From an uncultured Clostridia bacterium (GTDB taxonomy: Bacteria > Bacillota > Clostridia > Christensenellales > Pumilibacteraceae): DNA of 10,721 nucleotides. Shown here piece by piece: positions 1-6,264 of the stretch (positions are counted from its first letter, which is position 1; each line of letters opens with the position of its first letter). Under the pieces are notes generated by a model. It made no database searches, was not told the origin of the DNA, and was given only the letters and a program-made list of their open reading frames with translations. Made by a program: the position numbers and the translations under genes. The stretch spans positions 1-10,721 of the forward strand of contig CANQUR010000047.1 in NCBI GenBank assembly GCA_947627075.1. Direction: 5' to 3'.

Positions 1-269
1 CGTTAGGACTGTTATCCGAAGTGAAAGAACTTATAAAATATAAAGATTGCAATTCGATGCAAGCGATAGGCTATAAGGAAATTGTCGCGTATTTTGAAGG
101 CAAATCAAGTTTGGAAAACGCCATAGAAGAAGTTAAACGCGGTAGCAGACGTTACGCAAAACGTCAAATGACTTATTTCAGAAATATGCCATTTGAAAAA
201 TATTTTGTAGAAAATAATGCCGATATGTTTCAGATTATATCAGACACAATAAGGGAAAAATATGAATAA
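1..269 (+). CDS. miaA: tRNA dimethylallyltransferase, C-terminal part (partial, runs off left edge)
   Basis: MiaA transfers a dimethylallyl group from DMAPP to N6 of A37 in tRNAs that read UNN codons. Only the C-terminal ~89 residues are present; the frame is open to the left edge, so the GTG at 21 is an internal valine codon, not the start. Recognition rests on the family block SMQAIGYKEI followed by the basic stretch RGSRRYAKRQ and the F-R-N-M motif near the C terminus, all typical of the end of MiaA. The last codons overlap the start of the next gene by 8 bases (ATGAATAA), which suggests translational coupling in one operon. The partial frame looks intact. The identification is by remembered family motifs, not by a search. 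Confidence 0.93.
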   Translation, partial: LGLLSEVKELIKYKDCNSMQAIGYKEIVAYFEGKSSLENAIEEVKRGSRRYAKRQMTYFRNMPFEKYFVENNADMFQIISDTIREKYE

Positions 270-1484
270 TTTAGAGTTTATAAAAAAATGCGAAAAAAAA
301 CTTACTGCGGCATACGAAGAAATAGACAATAGGGCTTTGTTTAATCAAAAAAAAGTTCTCGATGCTTTCAGAGAAAATAAAATTGCATTGAGGCATTTTG
401 CCTCAACAACCGGTTATGGATATGACGACGTCGGAAGAGAAGGGCTTTCCAAAATTTTTTCATCAATATTCAAGGCTGAAAAATCGATAGTAACACCGAA
501 CTTGGTTTCCGGAACGCACGCCATCTCTTGCAGTTTATATGGAATATTGAGACCCGGAGATACTTTTTTATCGATTTGCGGCGATTTATATGATACGCTT
601 GATGAAATCATTTATGGCAAAAATAACGGTTCTTTGAAAGATTTCGGAATTAAATTTGACAAAGTCGAACTTAAAAATGGGTTATTCGATATTGAAGAAA
701 TCGAAAAAAAATTAAAATCGGGCAAATATAAATTAATTTGTCTGCAAAGATCTCGCGGATATAGTTTGAGAGACGCTTTTTCAATAGAGCAAATATTTGA
801 AGTAATACAAACAATACGTCGTTTTTCCGATGCGCCTGTTTTTGTTGATAATTGTTACGGAGAATTTATAGATGTAAAAGAACCTTTGGAAGTCGGCGCC
901 GATATAATAGTCGGTTCTCTGATTAAGAATCCCGGCGGTGGAATTGCGCCCACCGGCGCTTATATATGCGGAAAACAAAAATATATCGAACAAATAGAGA
1001 ATCGTCTTACCGTTCCGGGACTGGGGAGTGAAGTGGGTTCATATGCATACGGTTACCAATATTTTTTTGAGGGAATATTTTTAGCGCCTCACGTGGTAGC
1101 GCAGTGCCAAAAGGGCAGTTTGTTATTCCGTGAGGCGTTCTCTCAACTCGGTTACAAAACGTTGCCTAAAAATGGCGTTATAGGTAACGACTTATAACAT
1201 CTATTATTTTTGAAAATGAACAAAAATTAATTGATTTCTGTAAAATTATTCAGCATTGCGCGCCGATAGACAGTTACGTCATCCCTGAACCTTGGGATAT
1301 GCCGGGGTATTCGGATAAGGTTATTATGGCGGCAGGGGCGTTTGTGCAAGGATCATCAATAGAATTAAGCGCAGATGCGCCCATAAGAAAACCTTATATA
1401 GCGTATTTACAAGGCGGGTTGACCTATGAACATCTGAAGATTGCTTTGTCGGAATATCTGGAAAGTGAGAATATCGAATTTTAA
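262..1484 (+). pseudogene. ynbB: PLP-dependent YnbB / methionine gamma-lyase-like ('aluminium resistance') protein, split by a -1 frameshift
   Basis: This is a fold-type I PLP enzyme of the YnbB family, annotated variously as methionine gamma-lyase family or aluminium resistance protein; its physiological substrate is not well established. The first open frame (262-1197, 311 aa) carries the GYGYDDVGR substrate-side motif, the F-V-D-N-C-Y-G-E-F cofactor region (about residues 194-202) and SLIKNPGGG with the likely Schiff-base lysine K222. It stops at TAA 1195-1197. The C-terminal part continues in another frame from about 1194, reading ITSIIFENEQ and then PWDMPGYSDKVIMAAGAF and LSADAPIRKPYIAYLQGG, to TAA at 1482-1484. 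Adding one base near 1192-1194 restores about 407 aa, close to the usual ~410-420. The downstream part is well conserved, so either a recent mutation or a sequencing/assembly error explains the break. Confidence 0.85.
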
Positions 1485-1509
1485 ACATATTATGTCAGAC
1501 ATAAATAGT

Positions 1510-2580
1510 TTAGTTTTGATCGTCAAAATCTCTTAATTTTACTTTTGTAGCAGCGTCGCGTCTTATATCGTCGCTGATGGCGGCATAATGTTTTCTTGTC
1601 GTATTGATATCTTTATGCCCAAGGACGTCGGCAACTATATAAATATCTTTTGTCTGTCGATATAATTCCGTGCCATATGTACTTCTCAATTTATGAGGTG
1701 TAATCTTTTTTAACGGGCAAACAATCTTTGCATATTTAACGACCATATTTTCAACGGCTCTTACGGTAATACGTTTGCCTTCGGAAGAGTAAAACATAGC
1801 CGGATTTCCGTCGATTTTAACGCCGAATTTTGTCTTGTTATCTATTTGTTCCTGACACCATTTACTGTATTTTAACAAAGCGTCTTTAACTTCTTCGGAA
1901 AAATACAGTATGCTTTTATTTCCGCCTTTTCTTGTCACCGTAAATGCATTATTCTTAAAGTCTATATCTTTTTCGTTTATTCCGACAAGTTCGCTAATAC
2001 GTATTCCTGTGCCCAAAAACAGACTTAGAATAGCAAAATCTCGCACTTTTGTCTTGTTATGATAAGCTTTTTGCTGTGGAGTCATACCGGGAATGTTATC
2101 CGATTCGACCAAATTCAAAAGATTCACTATTTCGTCGGGTTCAAGTCTGATAATGCCTTTATCGTGAATTTTGGGTAAATCAACTTTAGCGGTAACATTT
2201 TCGGGTAGCATATTTTTTTTATAAAAATATTTGAAAAATGAACGCAAAGTGCAAAGTTTTCTTTCTTTGGCGCGTTCACCGCAGCTATTGTTTTTGCCAT
2301 TGGTTTTATAGCCGGATAAATAATCTAAAAATTGTTCTATATCAAAAGATGTAATTTTTTTTATATCCTCAATCGTTATATCTTTTATATTTTTATCTGA
2401 ATCTTTTGTAAGATATTCAAAAAATATTTTGAGATCTCTGACATATCCTAAACGAGTAAGCGTGGAAGTGCGTTGTTGAATGCCCATATCAAATTCGCGC
2501 ACAATTGTAGGCAAACCATCGCATATCTTACGAATTTGATTAATATTTTTTTTATTTCTTTCGTCAAAATAATTATCCAT
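1510..2580 (-). CDS. Tyrosine recombinase / integrase (Xer-like)
   Basis: A 356-aa site-specific tyrosine recombinase that cuts and rejoins DNA through a 3'-phosphotyrosine. The N-terminal SAM-like core-binding domain covers about residues 25-125 (with RTSTLTRLGYVRDLKIFFEY), followed by a catalytic domain. All six catalytic positions are visible: R194 (GTGIRISEL), K218 (TRKGGNK), H296 and R299 (TPHKLR), H322 (GHKDINTT) and nucleophile Y332. The gene is therefore probably active. It is convergent with the miaA/ynbB pair and follows rep on the same strand across a 146-base gap. I recall an Xer-like gene of this type close to miaA/ynbB and lexA in many Clostridia, which favours a resident gene; an integrase belonging to the neighbouring element is the alternative. 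No clear Shine-Dalgarno precedes the ATG at 2580. Confidence 0.93.
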   Translation of the reverse strand: MDNYFDERNKKNINQIRKICDGLPTIVREFDMGIQQRTSTLTRLGYVRDLKIFFEYLTKDSDKNIKDITIEDIKKITSFDIEQFLDYLSGYKTNGKNNSCGERAKERKLCTLRSFFKYFYKKNMLPENVTAKVDLPKIHDKGIIRLEPDEIVNLLNLVESDNIPGMTPQQKAYHNKTKVRDFAILSLFLGTGIRISELVGINEKDIDFKNNAFTVTRKGGNKSILYFSEEVKDALLKYSKWCQEQIDNKTKFGVKIDGNPAMFYSSEGKRITVRAVENMVVKYAKIVCPLKKITPHKLRSTYGTELYRQTKDIYIVADVLGHKDINTTRKHYAAISDDIRRDAATKVKLRDFDDQN

Positions 2581-2593
2581 AATTCAATTATAT

Positions 2594-2620
2594 ATTATAA
2601 CAAATAAAAAATCAAATCAA
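2594..2620 (-). promoter_or_regulatory. Possible sigma-A-type promoter for the recombinase gene
   Basis: On the minus strand a perfect TATAAT lies at 2599-2594, 13 bases before the ATG. A TTGATT at 2620-2615 could serve as -35, although the 15-base spacing is short. The resulting leader would be only a few bases long. That fits the missing Shine-Dalgarno, but the region is so AT-rich that chance matches are likely. Confidence 0.35.
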
Positions 2621-2693
2621 TTAAATCATTTAACATTTTTTATTTATCGGTCAAACTTTTTACAGCCCGAATATTTTTGAGAAATTCGCCCAC

Positions 2694-2727
2694 ATCTCTT
2701 CGCAAAAGCTGTCTTTTGCGAAGAGAT
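2694..2727. repeat. Perfect 34-base inverted repeat between rep and the recombinase gene
   Basis: The arms ATCTCTTCGCAAAAG and CTTTTGCGAAGAGAT (15 bases each) are exact reverse complements around a CTGT centre. The repeat abuts the rep stop codon (TAA 2729-2727, sharing one base). It could be the operon's terminator hairpin, but no T-run follows on either strand, which is atypical for an intrinsic terminator. It could equally be a recombinase site: read as 13-8-13 it has the geometry of two inverted arms around a crossover region, 113 bases upstream of a tyrosine recombinase start. The rest of 2581-2693 is AT-rich; apart from the possible promoter nothing is recognised there. Confidence 0.8.
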
Positions 2728-3635
2728 TAACGGACACTTTTATCTATAGCCGGGCAGTAGTATACTTCCATTCGTTCCGTCTCCTTTTTCTTAAAGGTTC
2801 CCGGCTTAAATTGCGACGATTCAAATTCTTCGTCGCTTAGATAGGCAACTACCTTATTTTTGAACTCTAAATTCCGAGTATGATAATATCTCTTCGCGTT
2901 GTAATCTATATTGCCGGACTTAGTTATATATTTTACCATATAATTTGCGACCTTCAAATAATTATTTTTCTTCGGCATAACGACACAAGTAGAAAATCCA
3001 AAATTCCAATCTTTTACATTAAATACCAAGTCGCCGAACTGCGTCCGGATCTCCTTATTAGTCTTCGGATTTATCGCCGGTATCAATGTTAAATCTATAT
3101 TTGACATAAGCGCGTGAAAATGCAAAGCTCCGCTTTTATGTTTCTCCGGAATCGCAAGTATTTTGCAATCCGGATTACGACGTTTACAATTCTGCTGAAA
3201 AATATGCCACAAATACTTTACCTCTGAATTATCGAATCTGTTTACTTCTTCCGAACTCAATGTCAGAGTTACCCAATAATCCCAAACGTTACTTAATACA
3301 TAACCATACATTGTATCTTGGCTCCTCTTGCTTGAATTTCTCAAAGACTGTTGTATCGAAGCTATATCGAAATCATCTACCGGCATCCAATATCCACCCT
3401 CTTTTATCATCTTTCTTACCCTGTCAACAGATGGTAAATTTCCCGCCTCGGCAAGATAATCAAACGGTTTCTTATATCTGATCAACTCCATACTTCCGTC
3501 CGGAAAAGAATTGACTATTATATTAGCCTTTTCCCACTTGCGATAAGCCACTCCTCGCTCTTTGCAACATTCTATATATCTTGGACAAGTCGGACACTTT
3601 TCCGGATTTGTCGTATAAGAAAAACAAGAAGTCAT
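2727..3635 (-). CDS. HUH-family rolling-circle replication initiator (Rep)
   Basis: A 302-aa protein with the signature of HUH endonucleases, which nick one strand at an origin and stay joined to the 5' end through a tyrosine. Motif 1 is WVTLTLS (121-127). The metal-binding HUH motif is LHFHALM (H172 and H174). The tyrosine motif is NYMVKYITK (Y232 and Y236, K239), resembling the Rep domain of ssDNA phages and G2P/ORF2-type initiators. The N terminus has a cysteine cluster (C4, C14, C17, C23, C24), a possible zinc site. An AAGGGG ribosome binding site lies 7 bases before the ATG. The gene lies directly downstream of a hairpin bearing a CTTGATA loop, its likely substrate, and is the last gene of the minus-strand operon. 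Whether it serves a phage or a plasmid-like element is inferred from its neighbours. Confidence 0.85.
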   Translation of the reverse strand: MTSCFSYTTNPEKCPTCPRYIECCKERGVAYRKWEKANIIVNSFPDGSMELIRYKKPFDYLAEAGNLPSVDRVRKMIKEGGYWMPVDDFDIASIQQSLRNSSKRSQDTMYGYVLSNVWDYWVTLTLSSEEVNRFDNSEVKYLWHIFQQNCKRRNPDCKILAIPEKHKSGALHFHALMSNIDLTLIPAINPKTNKEIRTQFGDLVFNVKDWNFGFSTCVVMPKKNNYLKVANYMVKYITKSGNIDYNAKRYYHTRNLEFKNKVVAYLSDEEFESSQFKPGTFKKKETERMEVYYCPAIDKSVR

Positions 3636-3659
3636 ATTTTACCCCTTTTTTGTTCTTAA

Positions 3660-3687
3660 GTGTTGCCATTATCAAGTATGGCAACAC
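3660..3687 (-). other. Candidate double-strand origin: hairpin with CTTGATA nick motif in the loop
   Basis: The arms GTGTTGCCAT and ATGGCAACAC form a perfect 10-bp stem around an 8-base loop. On the minus strand (the rep-coding strand) the loop reads ACTTGATA. From established knowledge, CTTG^ATA is the nick core of pC194/pUB110-type rolling-circle plasmids, and phiX174 gene A protein cuts at ACTTG^ATA. The predicted cut lies between G (3673) and A (3672). The hairpin ends 24 bases upstream of the rep start, where such origins often sit. Function is inferred; the hairpin and motif are directly visible. Confidence 0.72.
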
Positions 3688-3703
3688 CCGGCGAGCGCAC
3701 CGG
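3688..3703. repeat. Short CCGG inverted repeat beside the candidate origin
   Basis: CCGG at 3688-3691 and again at 3700-3703 (self-complementary) flank an 8-base loop, immediately next to the longer nick hairpin. It could extend the origin structure as a Rep-binding or secondary hairpin. Alone it is weak, because a 4-bp stem arises easily by chance; it is listed for its position and its loop of the same size. Confidence 0.35.
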
Positions 3704-3756
3704 TTACTGAAATATAATTAAGGATTTGCTCTCGGTCATCATTCCATATCATCTTA

Positions 3757-3780
3757 GTCCTTAAGTCATCGGTTAAGGAC
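3757..3780. repeat. Perfect 8-bp hairpin downstream of the ATPase gene
   Basis: GTCCTTAA (3757-3764) and TTAAGGAC (3773-3780) are exact reverse complements around an 8-base loop. The hairpin lies 28 bases past the ATPase stop codon. No T-run follows it in the direction of transcription, so a classical terminator is unlikely. In a rolling-circle or filamentous-phage setting it could be a single-strand origin, a packaging signal or a Rep-binding site. Between it and the nick hairpin (3704-3756) I see no gene and no further clear structure. Confidence 0.55.
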
Positions 3781-3808
3781 CACATACCCCTAAGATAATA
3801 TCAAATGA

Positions 3809-5992
3809 TTATTCTACGTCGCTATTTGACTCTGTATTCATTTTTACAAAGTCATTGAAGAAATATGAATGAACCCTCATCATCTCTTCTACAGTAGCTT
3901 TTTTGCCTCTAAAAGCAGGTATATCATTTATACCTACTTTGGATCTCAACGATTTATTTTCCAAAATTCCGGAAAAACAATCCGTTGAAAATCTTTCGCT
4001 GTAAATCTTTTTGGAAATCAGAAAATATTTGCTTTCCGCTTTATAGCCGTCTTGACGACCATCCTCTACAAACAACTTAACCGGAATAAAGTCAAATAAA
4101 TTATGTATACGCACATAATAATTTTGTAATTTAGTCACTATAGTCTTAAATAAATATAACGATAAACTATTATAAGTGCAACTACGATACTTATAATACA
4201 TTTTCGCAAATCTATTGAAAACCAAAGAATATAGTAATTCTTCCACAAAAAACGGCATAGCTAACCTCGATTCAGCATTGGGATCTATATAGATCAGATC
4301 ACACAGATCTCGCGCATCAGCTCCCCAACTCTCCGGACGTTGTTCATCAACGATTACTCGCACAAAAGAATAATTATCTATCGTCGAAGAATGTCGAATT
4401 AACTTCAGAAAGGAATTAAATAAATCATTTTTTTGATTAACCTCCTTTGATTGTTTCTTTATATCGGCAAGTTCGAGGGCATTCCCTCGCTCTTTTCCAA
4501 TCTCTGTTATGTTCAAAATTCCAAATTCAAAAAAATCCGCATTAGGATTATCTTCTATCATCTTTCTTCCCGGACGACAAGCGTCGAAATCTAATATCTT
4601 TGAATAAGTAGAGTCTTCATCCAGATTGCGGCTATCACGATGTAATATATCTGTATCCCATAAGGGAAACTCTCCCGTTTCGTCTATTATAAGATCAGAA
4701 CGAATAGAATAATTAGATATTATCAGCGATGACGTCATTGCATAAATATAATATAATTGAGCATAAATCTCTATAACTTTCCAAATGTCAACGATCTTTA
4801 ATTTATCATCATAAATCAAGCCATATTTCTCATAATCGTAACCAAAAATATTCTCCCGGCAAGGATCTTCATTGAAACTATTCGCAAAATGTTTTACAAA
4901 TAGTCGTGATGTCACAAGGTTATAAACCTTATGTGAATTAATAGCCTCCCTTAATAGATCCTCAAATTTTCGCCAAGGAAAATGCGGAAATTTCAAATCA
5001 TTTTCCAATAACATTTCCTTAGCAGCGTCACGAAACATTATTTCCTGCGAAAGCGCCATATCTGTTATAAGTGTTGTTTTCCTCGTTCCCATAGAACCGC
5101 AAAGCATAAAAACGATCGGGCGTTCATTAATGAACCCTCGATTCCGCATTTCAAAATGTATCAATCGCTTATATCCTATATGTTTACGAATTAAATCGAA
5201 TAAAATCAAACCTAAGACTATCCAAATAATTCCGGGAATAAAATTAATTACTACAGAAAAATCAGAAAAAAGTTTGTAAATTTGAACAAAAATATTCGCC
5301 ACATTAAAAGACATTACAAAATAAAAATAAAACGCAAAAAATTCTATAACTATGGCATAAGCGTTAAAATATCCTAACCAAAGACTCAACCAAATAATCC
5401 AATAGACTTTACGTCTCTTTATAAACATAAAGAAATCTTTTGTCCAACAAACAATCGGACTTATTATGCGTGACATAAACAGTAAAAACGCTTTTAAGAA
5501 AATACTCGGTTGCTCTTCCGGCTCTTTGCCCTCGGCACGTAAAACTTCAATCTTTCTCTGTTTCGAACTTAAGACCTTTTGCAAGACAACATACAAAATC
5601 AAAATTATAGGTAATATCAAAACTATAATCTTAGCGATTATCCCTATAACACTGAATACAGATCCTATATATCCGGCAAAATTTTGCTTAGTAATAAATA
5701 ATTCCCAATAATCACCCCACTTTAATTTGAAATCAGACCAATCTTTCGGAAATCCTCCCGGCATTACTATAGGAGTAGAAGAAATATCCGTAACAGACGG
5801 ATTAATTCCGTTCTCTATATGGAATATCTTACAAAAGTAAAATGCTATAGATAGCCCCAAATCCTTAAAACTCTCTATAAGTCTTGGAATACAATAAGGA
5901 AATAAAAAAACTGCCACAACAAATAAAATAGTTATTGCAACACATATATAATGCCTGTAATTCAATTCCTTAAAGAATTTTTTTACTTTCAT
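3809..5992 (-). CDS. Membrane-embedded P-loop ATPase, Zot/pI-like morphogenesis protein candidate
   Basis: A 727-aa protein with a membrane half and an ATPase half. Hydrophobic segments lie near residues 14-38, 107-138, 164-183, 197-236 and 247-268. The Walker A region is GSMGTRKT (299-306), which departs from G-x4-G-K-T by having R304 in place of the last glycine. Walker B is LIIDE (434-438). A later VDEQRP (548-553) resembles the sensor motif after Walker B in Zot/pI and FtsK-like ATPases. Filamentous phages use pI/Zot at the inner membrane to energise virion assembly and export; family members usually place the membrane segment after the ATPase, so this long N-terminal membrane region is unusual. 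The start overlaps the stop of the 30-aa gene (ATGA), with GGAG 7 bases upstream. A conjugation-type or other export ATPase is the alternative. Confidence 0.65.
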   Translation of the reverse strand: MKVKKFFKELNYRHYICVAITILFVVAVFLFPYCIPRLIESFKDLGLSIAFYFCKIFHIENGINPSVTDISSTPIVMPGGFPKDWSDFKLKWGDYWELFITKQNFAGYIGSVFSVIGIIAKIIVLILPIILILYVVLQKVLSSKQRKIEVLRAEGKEPEEQPSIFLKAFLLFMSRIISPIVCWTKDFFMFIKRRKVYWIIWLSLWLGYFNAYAIVIEFFAFYFYFVMSFNVANIFVQIYKLFSDFSVVINFIPGIIWIVLGLILFDLIRKHIGYKRLIHFEMRNRGFINERPIVFMLCGSMGTRKTTLITDMALSQEIMFRDAAKEMLLENDLKFPHFPWRKFEDLLREAINSHKVYNLVTSRLFVKHFANSFNEDPCRENIFGYDYEKYGLIYDDKLKIVDIWKVIEIYAQLYYIYAMTSSLIISNYSIRSDLIIDETGEFPLWDTDILHRDSRNLDEDSTYSKILDFDACRPGRKMIEDNPNADFFEFGILNITEIGKERGNALELADIKKQSKEVNQKNDLFNSFLKLIRHSSTIDNYSFVRVIVDEQRPESWGADARDLCDLIYIDPNAESRLAMPFFVEELLYSLVFNRFAKMYYKYRSCTYNSLSLYLFKTIVTKLQNYYVRIHNLFDFIPVKLFVEDGRQDGYKAESKYFLISKKIYSERFSTDCFSGILENKSLRSKVGINDIPAFRGKKATVEEMMRVHSYFFNDFVKMNTESNSDVE

Positions 5993-6081
5993 ACGTGAAC
6001 TCCGGTATAAATAAAATATCCCACAACAAACGCTATTATTAAAAATAATATCAGAAATAATATCCTCTTTAATATCTTCAT
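5989..6081 (-). CDS. 30-aa single-span membrane micro-protein
   Basis: A very short gene with a strong AAGGAG ribosome binding site six bases before the ATG. The product starts MKILKR, continues as one hydrophobic helix of about 20 residues (LFLILFLIIAFVVGYFIY) and ends TGVHV. Its TGA stop overlaps the ATG of the ATPase gene, which argues that it is translated and coupled. Size and make-up resemble the tiny end-cap proteins pVII and pIX (about 32-33 aa) of filamentous phages, but hydrophobic micro-proteins have little diagnostic sequence and this is analogy only. A small regulator or partner of the ATPase is equally possible. Confidence 0.62.
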   Translation of the reverse strand: MKILKRILFLILFLIIAFVVGYFIYTGVHV

Positions 6082-6090
6082 TTTTACTCC

Positions 6091-6261
6091 TTACTCAAAA
6101 AGTGGGGCAAAAATTGCGTCCCAGAGACCAACGCCGACATAAACCAAAATGCCTATCATAAACAAACCGAAAAGAACCCAACCAACAGTCCAAACGATTT
6201 CAAGCCCTTTAGCCGTCTTTTTTGCGTTATCCTTTATCTTTTCTTTATCTCGTTTCTTCAT
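6091..6261 (-). CDS. 56-aa single-span membrane protein (possible coat or assembly protein)
   Basis: The start ATG at 6261 has GGGAG five bases upstream, and that site overlaps the stop codon of the preceding 461-aa gene. The product has a strongly charged, lysine-rich N-terminal 20 residues (MKKRDKEKIKDNAKK), one membrane segment at about residues 25-47 (WVLFGLFMIGILVYVGVGLW), and a short end DAIFAPLFE. There is no signal peptide, and the positive-inside rule predicts the N terminus in the cytoplasm, the reverse of mature pVIII major coat protein. It is nevertheless of coat-protein size and in the right operon. No family is recognised; tight packing on both sides supports it as a real gene. 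Confidence 0.7.
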   Translation of the reverse strand: MKKRDKEKIKDNAKKTAKGLEIVWTVGWVLFGLFMIGILVYVGVGLWDAIFAPLFE

Positions 6262-6264
6262 ACG

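Noticed and set aside
414..993. Minus-strand open frames opposite the YnbB-like gene
   Set aside because: Shadows of a recognised plus-strand family member.
1490..1504. Inverted repeat TTATGT-CAG-ACATAA in the convergent gap, possible bidirectional terminator
   Set aside because: AT-rich 6-bp stem with a 3-base loop and no adjacent T-run; too weak to call.
2578..2605. AT-rich stretch resembling a Bacillota dif site (ATATATTAT core)
   Set aside because: Only the AT-rich centre fits; both recombinase arms match poorly (4 of 12 and 3 of 7 by eye), and the stretch overlaps the start codon and a likely -10 box.
4282..4295. 14-base palindrome GATCTATATAGATC
   Set aside because: It lies inside the ATPase coding frame in an AGATC-rich stretch and encodes ordinary residues (D-P-Y-D-L-I-Y region); no supporting context.
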